Below the pieces are notes generated by a model. It ran no database searches, was not told where the DNA came from, and saw only the letters and a list, made by a program, of their open reading frames with translations. The position numbers and the translations under genes are program-made. DNA of 64,000 bases. Source: DATKEJ01 sp963768715 (GTDB taxonomy: Bacteria; Bacteroidota; Rhodothermia; Rhodothermales; DATKEJ01). Location: positions 90,846 through 154,845 of the forward strand of contig CAVYJC010000006.1 in NCBI GenBank assembly GCA_963768715.1. Reading direction: 5' to 3'. Of the stretch, positions 1-7,825 are shown piece by piece. How positions within the stretch are numbered: position 1 is the stretch's first letter; the number at the start of each line of letters is the position of its first letter.

Positions 1-1161
1 CACAGGCGCCTCGCTGATCGGGGGCGGATCTGCAAGCACATCAGAGTGCGGGGGCAGGCTGTATCCATCGGCCTGAAGCGCCGCCAGCATATCGATGCCT
101 TGCCCGACAACGACCTGGCCGGAGTCAAGAACCAGGCCAGACTGGTACTCGGCATTGCCGAATATGAGGATTGCATCGGAGGGCTTCGGCCCGGACGACG
201 TTCCGTTTACCAGGGCCAGCGAGCGCAAGTCAGGGAAAGGAGCGGACCATCGACCTGAACCTGGACCCGACGCCGCCGCATTCACAAACCAGAGTGCGGG
301 CCCGACTTGGATTGTCACAACGGCCGTGCTCACACCTCCCTTGCCGTCGGTGGCTGTATACGAGAACGAGTCCGTCCCCGAGAACCCGGGAGCGGGATCG
401 TAGCTGAATCGACCGGTCGTATCCACCGCCACCGCTCCGCCCCGCTTGCTCGACTTCTCGGCATCGCTGACAATCGTCGCATCGATGTCGTTTGAGAGGA
501 GTCCTTCGGATGCCGGGATGGTGATTTGAACGTTGCCCGCCGCCTCGAATTGATCTTCGGTGGCCACCAGTTGCGGTATCTCGAGAATGGGGAGGCCGTT
601 CTTGTCGCCGCCTGCCAGATCGCAACGAGGTTGCAACTCGAAAAGCCGGCTGGTCGCGAACGCCAGCCACAAGCTTCCGGGGCCTAGCTCGGATCCTGGA
701 ATACGAACGATGACGACGTTCCCGGCGCGTGTTGCACTGAAGCTGCTCGTCGTATCCGGAATCCATGCGCCGAGTGAATCGACGACGGATTTGGCGGTGC
801 GGGTCGACACGGCGTCGCCGGAATAGCCGAAAAGCACGTTGCCCGCGTTGTCGAAATGCCAATCACTTGAAGCGTCGGGATCAAATCCTGCGGGGTCAAA
901 AGCAAGAATGCCCCCAGATACAGAGTCACCGGGGGCCGGATCACCACGAAACTCAATCGTCGCGATGAGATCATCGTTTTGCTTCCTGATCTCGATCGAG
1001 ATCACGTCCACTACGGCGGGGAGGAGCCCGGTCGTCGCCTTCCCGGTCGTACAGCTGATCGGATCGTCTATAGGGTCGCTGACCGACTGACCCGCTGCCG
1101 GCGCACTCCGGGCCATCAGTAGGACCGCCACCAAGCCCAAACGCCGAAACGTCCTCGTCAA
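1..1161 (-). CDS. Secreted protein with cadherin/Ig-like domain and possible beta-helix, C-terminus beyond window
   Basis: A minus-strand frame stays open for 387 codons from about 1161 to the window edge, without an ATG near its start. A TTG at 1161 or an in-frame GTG at 1188 would begin it; both give a basic N-region, a hydrophobic stretch and AAGQS, a plausible signal peptidase site. About residues 25-190 form a beta-rich region with little similarity I can name. Residues about 200-265 look like the tandem cadherin/Ig-like module (LLSNDID..., then YDPAPGFSGTDSFSYTATDG, then a beta-strand VSTAVVTIQV). Next comes ALWFVNAAASGPGSG..SAPFPDLRSL, the usual entry to a right-handed beta-helix in large surface proteins. 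The protein is probably exported and cell-surface or secreted. The reading frame is clear; the exact start and the total length are not. Confidence 0.72.
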   Translation of the reverse strand, partial: MTRTFRRLGLVAVLLMARSAPAAGQSVSDPIDDPISCTTGKATTGLLPAVVDVISIEIRKQNDDLIATIEFRGDPAPGDSVSGGILAFDPAGFDPDASSDWHFDNAGNVLFGYSGDAVSTRTAKSVVDSLGAWIPDTTSSFSATRAGNVVIVRIPGSELGPGSLWLAFATSRLFELQPRCDLAGGDKNGLPILEIPQLVATEDQFEAAGNVQITIPASEGLLSNDIDATIVSDAEKSSKRGGAVAVDTTGRFSYDPAPGFSGTDSFSYTATDGKGGVSTAVVTIQVGPALWFVNAAASGPGSGRWSAPFPDLRSLALVNGTSSGPKPSDAILIFGNAEYQSGLVLDSGQVVVGQGIDMLAALQADGYSLPPHSDVLADPPPISEAPV

Positions 1162-1196
1162 CCTCTTACCTGCACGCGTCCAATCCACACAATAAG

Positions 1197-1215
1197 ACGG
1201 CCGTCGATCGGCCGT
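1197..1215. terminator. Perfect 7-bp hairpin between two minus-strand genes
   Basis: ACGGCCG, loop TCGAT, CGGCCGT form a perfect stem-loop. It lies downstream of the minus-strand pilin-like gene (ends 1371) and just upstream of the start of the next minus-strand gene. There is no U-tract on either side, so it is only terminator-like; a leader hairpin is equally possible. Confidence 0.35.
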
Positions 1216-1370
1216 GCCTCAGATGCTAAAGATCAGACGGAAGAACCGGAAACGAAAGGCCCGGCGCAACATGGCGCGATAAACATTGATGAATCGGCCA
1301 CGTGGAGTGGTCGTCCAAATGAAGTCTTCGACCGAAAACAGGTGTGCCGCTCAGGCAATCGAGCAACGAC

Positions 1371-1907
1371 TCATTTGCCACGCGACGGCGCTGCGATACG
1401 CCCGGAGCACTCGATAGGCTTATAGACCTGAGCAGGAAGCTCCGAGGCCAGGAAATACCCGCCCTTGACTGCCATTTGACTGGTTACCGGTCCATCCTGG
1501 ACCACGATCTGGTCGTCTGAAGCGCCGTGAACGACAACGATCACCCGGTTCTGCATTTCCATATTTGTCCCGATAATCCGCAAGCCGGCGCCAATGGGTG
1601 TTATCGCATAGACGCCGTTGCTGTTTGAATAGCACCGGGGATAGCGATCAGCAGAGTACCCGATTGCGGTAAACGAGGCGCCGGAGTAATTGTCGGCGTC
1701 ACTCTTCAGGACATCCGGACTACCACCGAGAACTTGCGGTGTGCTCTTCCAATTTTTCGCGTTAGAGGCAATCGAGATCGAATCGCGCAGAAGGCTGTCG
1801 AAATTCGAGTTCGTCATACCCTGAGCGAACAATTGTATTCCGACGACTATTGCGATCGAGACAATAACGGCACCCAAGACCAGTAGCATAAGTCTTGTAT
1901 GACCCAT
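1371..1907 (-). CDS. Pilin-like N-terminally anchored protein, 178 aa
   Basis: The protein starts with MGHTR followed directly by one hydrophobic helix (residues about 6-29), then a polar helix (NSNFDSLLRDSISIASNAKNW) and a small beta-rich domain of about 130 residues with two cysteines (in YPRCYS and IECSGR). The architecture, a long N-terminal hydrophobic-amphipathic helix plus a small globular head, is that of a type IV pilin or pseudopilin. However, there is no basic leader ending in Gly-Phe and no Glu at position 5. I recall similar short proteins from Ignavibacteria and Rhodothermota but know no assigned function. It is divergently placed from the right-facing cassettes, with a shared 524-bp control region. 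It may be the major subunit, or simply an anchored periplasmic protein. Confidence 0.7.
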   Translation of the reverse strand: MGHTRLMLLVLGAVIVSIAIVVGIQLFAQGMTNSNFDSLLRDSISIASNAKNWKSTPQVLGGSPDVLKSDADNYSGASFTAIGYSADRYPRCYSNSNGVYAITPIGAGLRIIGTNMEMQNRVIVVVHGASDDQIVVQDGPVTSQMAVKGGYFLASELPAQVYKPIECSGRIAAPSRGK

Positions 1908-2431
1908 GAGAAGCGGAGGCTAGTAAGTGATTCGCGTCCTAATCATCGTGCGATGTTTTGGAGGCGCGGAGGCTAGTTAATCACGATTCACACTGGGGTG
2001 AATGGAAAAGTGTAATAACGGAAAGGGGTTAAAGTCAATGTTTGCCAAGTTTTCGTGTATCAAAACGGATCCGTGGCGGAAACTTCCATGTGAAGTAGCC
2101 AACCTTCGTAATCCGCACCTGTATGTCTAAAAGAACATTTGACTTCCGTCAACGGATTTCACTATTATCATAAACCGTGCGTACTACACGCGTGAAGATA
2201 GAGCGCGGTAAACAGCCGGACTCCACCGCCGGCCTCTTTGCTTCGTTGTGCTGGATTGGATGTGTCGTACGACGGAGCAACCGTGGAATTTGAACGTAGT
2301 TAAACAAGCCTCCGAGACGCTAAGCCTCCAAAACTAGCCTCAGTATCGGACTCTTGTCGCTTGCCTCAGGCTACAAGGGACTCTAGCCTCCTGTGGTATC
2401 GACAGGGGTCTGCCAATAATGGTATCGACCC
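1908..2431. promoter_or_regulatory. Divergent control region of the pilin-like locus with repeated TAGCCTCC motifs
   Basis: This 524-bp stretch has no convincing ORF. It separates the left-facing 178-aa gene from the right-facing cassettes. The motif (A)CTAGCC(TCC) occurs reading right at 2333-2339 and 2383-2391, and reading left as GGAGGCTAG at 1915-1923 and 1968-1976. The longer string GCCTCCAAAAC occurs in both directions (about 2323-2333; reverse complement about 1955-1965). The same core recurs before the second cassette (5201-5210) and before the third gene C (8077-8086). A CCTGT...ACAGG hairpin lies at 2390-2406. This suggests a common leader element or regulator site. Confidence 0.45.
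2139..2168 (+). promoter_or_regulatory. Candidate sigma-70-like promoter for cassette 1
   Basis: TTGACT at 2139-2144 and TATTAT at 2163-2168 are separated by 18 bp, upstream of the first right-facing pilin-like gene. This would give a leader of about 255 nt containing the TAGCCTCC motifs. The assignment rests on the E. coli-type consensus only; Bacteroidota promoters may differ. Confidence 0.35.
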
Positions 2432-3130
2432 ATGACGCAACTTATTTATGCGGTTTCCGCTCTGGGAATCGTAGGTGTCTTCGCTTTTATGATGCAGCGT
2501 TCCAGTCTGTCGAGCGAGCAGACTATGTACACCAACGAGGTGAGATCGCTGCTGATGAGCGTCGCTCGCGACGTCGCGGACGATCTGAACCGCCGGGATC
2601 TCCCCTTCGACGAAGCTACGAATGAAGCGGTCGGACCGCAGCCGCCCACCTATCCGATGGTTCATGACCCGAGCGAGCTAACTGATGAATCGAATTTCGG
2701 GGGGTGTGGTGTTCCGACAGCCTGCGCGGACTTAGACGACTTTGACGGTATGCCGTTATCCGGTGAACGCGACGGCGTGCCATACAGCGGCAAAATCCAT
2801 ATACGCTACGTTGACCAGGACAATCCCAAAGACCCTCCGGCTACGGGTAAGTCGTGGGCGAAGGAGGTGTCCGTCACGGTCAAGTCGCCCGCCGTTATGA
2901 TCGGCAACGACTCGGCTGCCGTAAGCTTCAACATGGTCGTCGCTTACCCACGGTTTACTGACTACAGTGTTGGCGCCATGGGTGGTGGTGGCGGTGGTGG
3001 AACTGGTGGCGGAACGAGTGGTGGATCGAGTGGCGGCGGAAATGGCGGCGGAAATGGCGGCGGAAATGGCGGTGGCAACGGCGGCGGCAACGGCGGTGGA
3101 AATGGCGGTGGAAATGGCCGTGGCAACTAG
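2432..3130 (+). CDS. Pilin-like gene A, cassette 1, with glycine/asparagine-rich tail, 232 aa
   Basis: Hydrophobic helix at residues about 3-22 right after MTQ, followed by a polar helix (SSEQTMYTNEVRSLLMSVAR). A globular region ends near residue 180 at YPRFTDYS. Two cysteines near residues 92 and 98 (GGCGVPTAC) are matched in the paralogue at 5351 (GNCASFELC) and could form a disulfide. Residues 181-232 are a low-complexity tail: polyglycine, then about eight GGGN units encoded by a 12-bp DNA repeat. The paralogue stops exactly where this tail begins. It is the first gene of a three-gene cassette, with 15 bp to gene B. The position and architecture suggest a minor pseudopilin or anchored fibre subunit, but the prepilin motif is missing. 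Confidence 0.72.
   Translation: MTQLIYAVSALGIVGVFAFMMQRSSLSSEQTMYTNEVRSLLMSVARDVADDLNRRDLPFDEATNEAVGPQPPTYPMVHDPSELTDESNFGGCGVPTACADLDDFDGMPLSGERDGVPYSGKIHIRYVDQDNPKDPPATGKSWAKEVSVTVKSPAVMIGNDSAAVSFNMVVAYPRFTDYSVGAMGGGGGGGTGGGTSGGSSGGGNGGGNGGGNGGGNGGGNGGGNGGGNGRGN
3023..3127 (+). repeat. 12-bp tandem repeat coding for GGGN units
   Basis: Degenerate tandem copies of a 12-bp unit (GGCGGCGGAAAT type, some with GGTGGCAAC) encode the GGGN tail of gene A. Copies differ mainly at third positions, so the amino acid pattern is kept while the DNA drifts. It is absent from the paralogue at 5351-5905. Confidence 0.75.
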
Positions 3131-3145
3131 CACAGGAGAATCGCC

Positions 3146-3742
3146 ATGGGCAACTGGTTTGGACATATTATCGCCATCTTCGTCGCCGGCGTGGTGCTCT
3201 TCATCATCGCCAGCGTGAACATGCGGGTTCAGCAATCGGCGATCTCGTCGGTTCAGTATCGTGCAGGGAAAACCGAGACGATGGATCTCATGAGCCTGAT
3301 GGATCGTGATTTTCGAAACATCGGTTCGAACTACCCCAACTTCGACCTTCCTATCGATAGTGCGATAACGGGTCTCGACACGACCGCCAGTCCGAAGTTC
3401 TTCGAGTTTCGTGGACAGAAAGAGCCTGGCCTCGCACCGCAGACCATTCGCTACGAATGGAGTGAGATTGGCACCGTAGTCGTCCGAGACACTGTGCGTA
3501 CGGCGTATCAGGTAAAGCGATACGTAGACGGGGCCCTGTCGGCGTCCAGCGGCGGCAAGGTGACACGGTTCGACATCGGCCTGCTCACCTCCGACGGCAT
3601 GCCGATCGCATCCCCGGCCGACGCGCGACAGATCGCGGTCAAGCTCAGCCTCGTTTCCGGACTCGGAAAGAGTTCAGCGATAGAGCAAACCGACTGGAAT
3701 ACGATCATTCGTCCGATTGCTCTCGCAAAGGAAGATTTTTGA
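3146..3742 (+). CDS. Pilin-like gene B, cassette 1, 198 aa
   Basis: Start supported by AGGAGA six bases upstream. Residues about 5-25 are a hydrophobic helix (IIAIFVAGVVLFIIASVN) followed by a polar helix (MRVQQSAISSVQYRAGKTET) and the block MDLMSLMDRDFRNIGSNYPN. The rest is a beta-rich domain ending with NTIIRPIALAKEDF. The size and the 'acidic helix then RDFRNIG' block recall PilW/GspJ-like minor pilins, but the canonical cleavage motif is absent. It has a close paralogue at 5936-6514. It sits between genes A and C, 15 and 28 bp away, and is surely co-transcribed. Confidence 0.72.
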   Translation: MGNWFGHIIAIFVAGVVLFIIASVNMRVQQSAISSVQYRAGKTETMDLMSLMDRDFRNIGSNYPNFDLPIDSAITGLDTTASPKFFEFRGQKEPGLAPQTIRYEWSEIGTVVVRDTVRTAYQVKRYVDGALSASSGGKVTRFDIGLLTSDGMPIASPADARQIAVKLSLVSGLGKSSAIEQTDWNTIIRPIALAKEDF

Positions 3743-3770
3743 CTTTTGTTAATCTCCGGGAGATAGTCCT

Positions 3771-4991
3771 ATGGGACAATTTGCATACCTGATGCTGGCT
3801 GCGTTTATCGTCACGGGCGCCATGTTCCTGTTTGGCCAACAACAGGACACGATGGTGGCTGACAAGCAGCTGAATTATTTCCAGTTCAAAGATGAAGCGC
3901 GTGCTGCGGCACACTCAGGCTTTAACATCACCCTTGGCAACCTGGCCCGAGATACGGACCCTTGGGTCGATTCGACTCGATATCGCCTCCCCTTGACGAG
4001 TTACGAGCGCGCAACCTACAAAACGACGGTGATACCCTCAGGCACTCCGCTCGGTGACACGGTCGACGTAATCGCAAAGGGTTTCAAGAGCTATATCAAT
4101 CGCCTTGGCAAAGGCGACGACACGACCCACACGATTCAGGCGAGAGTCGTTCGCGGTGTTCACCATGGCTCTATTCCGCCCGGATTTCGGAACGCCCTCA
4201 TGTCCGACCTGGATCTGACACTGCAAGGGGATATGTCGATCACCTCGCTCTATCCAGGAGAAAATGCCTCGGTCCACTCGAACGGGACCCTGCGGACGAT
4301 CGGAAACAGTTATCTCGTCGAAGGATATGGAACCTACACAACGGGCATAGACGATCATCACCCGGACGGCTGGCAACCGAACAATGACTGGAATGGAGCA
4401 GCCGGCAATACGTTCTATCGCGACTCGATCCCCTTGCCTATACCGGACTGGGATGCCTGGCTGAACAATGCTACCTACTACGTGAGTGGCGATTTCGAGA
4501 TAAACGGAAACACTTTTTCCTATAGCGACTTCGCGGCCTGGGCTACGGCGGAAGGAGTACCCGAGCGTGGCGTCGCTGACGCGCCGTTTATCCTTTACAT
4601 AGATGGCAATTTGACGCTGAAGAACCGGATTGAGATGACCGGCTACGGAATCCTTGCGGTCCGCGGCGACCTCGTAATGGAGCCGAATGGCTCTGACGGC
4701 GGATTTATCGGACAGGTCGAGGAATACAATACGACGGCCGGCCTTTTCGCCCACGGAGACATCGACATCCAGGGCAATGCGATCATCACCGGTACCCTTT
4801 TCTCGGAACAGTTGATCCAGTTCCGAGGAACGCCCACCATAACCGGAGGCGTGATAGCAAAAGAGTCCGAGTTCGATGGAGGAGGCACACCCAACATCAC
4901 CTGGGTCGGCCCCGGAGCCGGACTGATCGACGAGGGCTTCCCCTACGATGACCCAATCGGGCCGGTGATCGTGGCGTACGCCGAATGGTGA
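3771..4991 (+). CDS. Pilin-like gene C, cassette 1: PilX-like anchored beta-solenoid protein, 406 aa
   Basis: Residues about 4-22 form the N-terminal hydrophobic helix, followed by KQLNYFQFKDEARAAAHSGF, the kind of amphipathic 'EA.A..G' helix seen in PilX N-terminal regions. The long C-terminal part has repeated short beta-strands with Gly/Asn turns (GDMSITSLYPG, GNLTLKN, GDIDIQGNAIITGTLFSE), suggesting a bactofilin-like or beta-helix solenoid. The extreme C-terminus PIGPVIVAYAEW is identical in the genes at 6542 and 8287. It is last in the cassette; an array with 7-bp period begins a few bases after its stop. Confidence 0.72.
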   Translation: MGQFAYLMLAAFIVTGAMFLFGQQQDTMVADKQLNYFQFKDEARAAAHSGFNITLGNLARDTDPWVDSTRYRLPLTSYERATYKTTVIPSGTPLGDTVDVIAKGFKSYINRLGKGDDTTHTIQARVVRGVHHGSIPPGFRNALMSDLDLTLQGDMSITSLYPGENASVHSNGTLRTIGNSYLVEGYGTYTTGIDDHHPDGWQPNNDWNGAAGNTFYRDSIPLPIPDWDAWLNNATYYVSGDFEINGNTFSYSDFAAWATAEGVPERGVADAPFILYIDGNLTLKNRIEMTGYGILAVRGDLVMEPNGSDGGFIGQVEEYNTTAGLFAHGDIDIQGNAIITGTLFSEQLIQFRGTPTITGGVIAKESEFDGGGTPNITWVGPGAGLIDEGFPYDDPIGPVIVAYAEW

Positions 4992-4995
4992 CGGG

Positions 4996-5103
4996 TAACA
5001 CCGAATACCAAACTTCAAACACCGAACTTTGGGTGAGGCAGGTCGGAGGCGGCCTCCTAACACCGAACACCAAATATCAAACACCGAACTTTGGGTGAGG
5101 CAG
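4996..5103 (+). repeat. Two tandem heptad arrays, direct repeat of about 46 bp
   Basis: Array 1 (4996-5033) and array 2 (5058-5093) each read as five 7-bp units of the TAACACC / AAACACC / GAACTTT type, followed by GGGTGAGGCAG. The copies, 62 bp apart, differ at only three positions over the array. A 7-bp period cannot be coding, and the arrays begin five bases after the stop of gene C. Confidence 0.8.
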
Positions 5104-5149
5104 CCTTCGATTGCCAGGTTCTCCAGTTTGGTGTTTGATATTTGGTGTT
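5066..5149. repeat. 20-bp perfect inverted repeat formed by heptad arrays
   Basis: Array 2 (5066-5085, AACACCAAATATCAAACACC) is exactly the reverse complement of 5130-5149 in the third array (5125-5159). The 44-bp spacer makes a long stem-loop possible in DNA or RNA between cassettes 1 and 2. It could end transcription or protect the 3' end, but lacks a classic U-tract. Confidence 0.75.
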
Positions 5150-5350
5150 TGATGTTATTATTGCATCTGGCAACTCCCTGTTTTACATTCATATCGAGGT
5201 AACTAGCCCCAGAAGGTTTAGCCACCCTATGGACCTCTGGAGCAGTGGAGTCCCGGCAGGAGGTGCTCGGGGCAGTGAGGCAGGTGAGGCTCGTGGCGAA
5301 TCTCCTGGACAGTAGCAACCAGGGGAGATTTCCCTTAATTCGAGAGATCG

Positions 5351-5905
5351 ATGACGCAGGTTATATATGCGATCGCGGCGCTCGGTATTGTAGCCGTCAT
5401 CGCCTTGTCGATGCAGCGATCGAGTGGGAAGAGTGAGCAGACCGTATACACCAACGAAGTGCTGACGCAGCTCGTCACGGTCGGCCGGGACGTCGTTGAC
5501 GACATCGCGCGCCAGAATCTGCCGTTTGATGCTGCCGTGGATCCCGAGCGACTTCCCTCGAGTGCCACCTATCCGTATGTGCACGACCCAAACGGGCTTA
5601 CCGGAACCAGCTCCAGTGAATGGGGCAATTGTGCGAGTTTTGAATTGTGCAAGGACATTGACGATTTCGATCAATTGGAAGTTCAGGGCGAACGCAACGG
5701 CCTGGAGTACACAGCAACCATTTCGGTTCGCTATGCCGTCGAGGATGATCCCAACAGCACACCCACGGATTTCGGAGGCAGAAGCTTTGCCAAAGAGATT
5801 ACAGTTACTGTCGAGACGGACGCCATACAGGTAAATGGGGAGCCTATTTCCGCTTCCTACAGCAGGGTACTTACCTACCCACGCATCACGAATTACACCT
5901 ACTAG
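5351..5905 (+). CDS. Pilin-like gene A, cassette 2, 184 aa
   Basis: Paralogue of the gene at 2432: MTQVIYAIAALGIVAVIALS opens the protein with the hydrophobic helix, followed by GKSEQTVYTNEVLTQLV. The paired cysteines are kept (GNCASFELCKD) and the protein ends at YPRITNYTY without the glycine-rich tail. Function is inferred as for the first copy: N-terminally anchored, periplasmic or surface domain, possible pseudopilin. It is first in cassette 2, with 30 bp to gene B. Confidence 0.72.
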   Translation: MTQVIYAIAALGIVAVIALSMQRSSGKSEQTVYTNEVLTQLVTVGRDVVDDIARQNLPFDAAVDPERLPSSATYPYVHDPNGLTGTSSSEWGNCASFELCKDIDDFDQLEVQGERNGLEYTATISVRYAVEDDPNSTPTDFGGRSFAKEITVTVETDAIQVNGEPISASYSRVLTYPRITNYTY

Positions 5906-5935
5906 TCATCGCGGGAGGCGCCGCAAGACAAAGCC

Positions 5936-6514
5936 ATGCAGAACTGGATTGCCCAATTAGTCGCAGTGGTCGTCGCTGGAACCGTCATTTTCATTATTGC
6001 AGCCGTAAACCTGCGGGTTCAACGGGGGGCAGTTGCCACGACGCAATATCAGGCATCGAAAACAAACGAGGTCGACCTCGTCGGCCTCATCGATCGCGAC
6101 TTCCGAAACATCGGGTCAAGCTACCCGAACTTCTCGCTTGACCCCAACGCTGCGATTATCGCATTCGACTCTTCCGGAACTTTCGCGTTCTGGGGTCAGA
6201 CCAAGAGAGGATTTGCGCCGGATTCCATACGATACAGTTGGTCGCAAACAGGCACCGTGTTGGTCGATTCGGCCTATGTGCCCGCCTACTCGATCTCGCG
6301 CACCGTCAACGGCGTTCCGGCGGGAGGCAGCGCGGGATCGGTCACGAGTTTCAGTCTGCGGTTGCTGGACAACGACGGCAATGGTATCGCTGCGCTGTCA
6401 GATACCAGGCAGATTGAGGTCAATCTCAGCATCGTCTCTTCCCTGGGTGCAAACGCGTACACCGGGACGAACGATTGGCAGACCGTCATCCGCCCGACAG
6501 CGCTCGCCCGCTGA
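5936..6514 (+). CDS. Pilin-like gene B, cassette 2, 192 aa
   Basis: Paralogue of the gene at 3146. The helix AQLVAVVVAGTVIFIIAAVN is followed by LRVQRGAVATTQYQASKTNE, then VDLVGLIDRDFRNIGSSYPN, nearly the same block as in the first copy. A beta-rich domain follows, ending TVIRPTALAR. The strong conservation of the DRDFRNIG-SYPN block between otherwise diverged paralogues marks it as functionally important, perhaps the interface between subunits. Co-transcribed with the flanking A and C genes. Confidence 0.72.
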   Translation: MQNWIAQLVAVVVAGTVIFIIAAVNLRVQRGAVATTQYQASKTNEVDLVGLIDRDFRNIGSSYPNFSLDPNAAIIAFDSSGTFAFWGQTKRGFAPDSIRYSWSQTGTVLVDSAYVPAYSISRTVNGVPAGGSAGSVTSFSLRLLDNDGNGIAALSDTRQIEVNLSIVSSLGANAYTGTNDWQTVIRPTALAR

Positions 6515-6541
6515 TACGACAATATGTATTAGGACATTACC

Positions 6542-7825
6542 ATGGGTTCTTACGCTTACATTCTCGCCGCTGCCTTCGTGCTGACCGGGAGCGTCATTCT
6601 CCTCAGCCAGCATCAAAACACAAACCGGGCCGATGTCGATCTCGGGCTGGTCCAGATGAAACAGGAGGCGCGCGATGCCGCAGTCAGCGGCCTGAACGTA
6701 ACCATACGCAAACTGGCTGACGAACAAGGTCCCTGGGACACGCCGTCCGATTTCGAGGCGCCGCTGTATCAGTTTGGTGACCGTGGAGCGACATATGAGA
6801 CCGTTGTGACAATCGTCGACACCGCCGCCGGAGATACCGTCGACGTGGTTTCAACCGGGACGAAAGTCTATTCAACGAGAAATGGAAAGGCTCGAGACAC
6901 CACGCACGTCATCGAAGCAAGAATAGCCCGCGGCTACATTTTCGGCGCTATTCCGCCCGGATTCCGGTCCGCCATCATGTCGGACAATACCATGCTCGTC
7001 CACGGTAATTTCTATGTCAATGCCCTGCTTCCCGGCGTGAACGCAGACATCCACACGAACGGCGTCCTGGATACCAGAGGAAACTCCTTTGAGATCCAGG
7101 GTATGGGCACCTACACGAACGGTGAACGCGTCTCCAGTCAGCAGGAGGATAACTTCGTGCCCGACAATGACTGGAACGGCAGTGCGTCGAACGTTTTTCA
7201 GCGCGACTCCATTCCGCTGCCGGAATGGCACGAGAACGATTTCCGGACCGATGCGCAGACGAAGGGCTACTATTCAACTGATCCACTGGTTGTACTGGGG
7301 TCGGATTTACAGACAGCGAGCCCACCTGTAACGACGATCGACCAGTTCGCCGAACAAATTCTCGGTCTGCCCCCTGGAGATTATGGGACCGAGGAGAATC
7401 CTCTCCTAGTGATGGTCGACAATTCAATTACCTTCGACGGGTTGATCCAACTCGACGGATACGTGAAGTTTGGATCGACCGGCGACATCGACGTTCAGAC
7501 TCACAGCCCCAACGACGGACTGTTCATGTCCTATGAACTGGACGAACCGAACCAGATCGCAACCACCAACGCGGATATTTTCACAACGGGTGATATTCGC
7601 GTTGAGGGCAATGCGACAATCATAGCGACGCTCTATTCTGAAGGCTCGATCACTTACTTGGGCGGCACGCACCTGATTGGCGGCCAGGTAGCAAAGGAGA
7701 CCACATTCCAGGGTGGCGGCACGGTAGACATCGACTGGGTAGGTCCCGGACCGGGCATCGGGGAGTACTTCGATCCGTATGACGAACCGATTGGACCGGT
7801 GATCGTTGCCTATGCGGAATGGTGA
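6542..7825 (+). CDS. Pilin-like gene C, cassette 2: PilX-like anchored beta-solenoid protein, 427 aa
   Basis: Begins MGSYAYILAAAFVLTGSVIL, then a polar helix with VQMKQEARDAAVSGLNVTIR. The long C-terminal part is made of short strands and turns (GDIDVQTHSPNDGL, GDIRVEGNATIIATLYSEGS) and ends PIGPVIVAYAEW. It is almost identical along most of its length to the gene at 8287, far closer than to cassette 1 gene C, so the two arose by recent duplication or are kept alike by gene conversion. Predicted to be anchored by the N-terminal helix with the solenoid outside the cytoplasm. Confidence 0.75.
   Translation: MGSYAYILAAAFVLTGSVILLSQHQNTNRADVDLGLVQMKQEARDAAVSGLNVTIRKLADEQGPWDTPSDFEAPLYQFGDRGATYETVVTIVDTAAGDTVDVVSTGTKVYSTRNGKARDTTHVIEARIARGYIFGAIPPGFRSAIMSDNTMLVHGNFYVNALLPGVNADIHTNGVLDTRGNSFEIQGMGTYTNGERVSSQQEDNFVPDNDWNGSASNVFQRDSIPLPEWHENDFRTDAQTKGYYSTDPLVVLGSDLQTASPPVTTIDQFAEQILGLPPGDYGTEENPLLVMVDNSITFDGLIQLDGYVKFGSTGDIDVQTHSPNDGLFMSYELDEPNQIATTNADIFTTGDIRVEGNATIIATLYSEGSITYLGGTHLIGGQVAKETTFQGGGTVDIDWVGPGPGIGEYFDPYDEPIGPVIVAYAEW

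Larger units (their letters stand above)
4992..5350. other. Intergenic region with heptad arrays and leader of cassette 2
   Basis: There is no credible gene in this 359-bp gap. It holds three heptad-period arrays (4996-5033, 5058-5093, 5125-5159), a TAGCCCC copy of the leader motif (5201-5210) and a hairpin at 5299-5330 (AATCTCCTGG pairing with CCAGGGGAGATT, two bases bulged) some 20 bp before the start of the second gene A. Confidence 0.6.

Noticed and set aside
2308..2345. Resemblance of GAGACGCTAAGCC to the c-di-GMP-I (GEMM) riboswitch core before the pilin-like cassettes
   Set aside because: One mismatch to the GGGACGCAAAGCC box, but the GCAAACC half and the GNRA-capped hairpin between the halves are missing, and the other cassette leaders lack it.
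4996..5159. CRISPR array
   Set aside because: The repeats are only 7 bp, contiguous and without unique spacers of constant length, and no cas genes are present.
4038..5318. 426-codon open frame on the minus strand
   Set aside because: Antisense to the well-supported gene C and running through heptad arrays; composition is that of a shadow frame.
5299..5330. Hairpin before the second gene A as a riboswitch or attenuator
   Set aside because: A single stem without conserved loop sequence; the hairpins before the other cassettes differ, so I list it only as part of the intergenic description.
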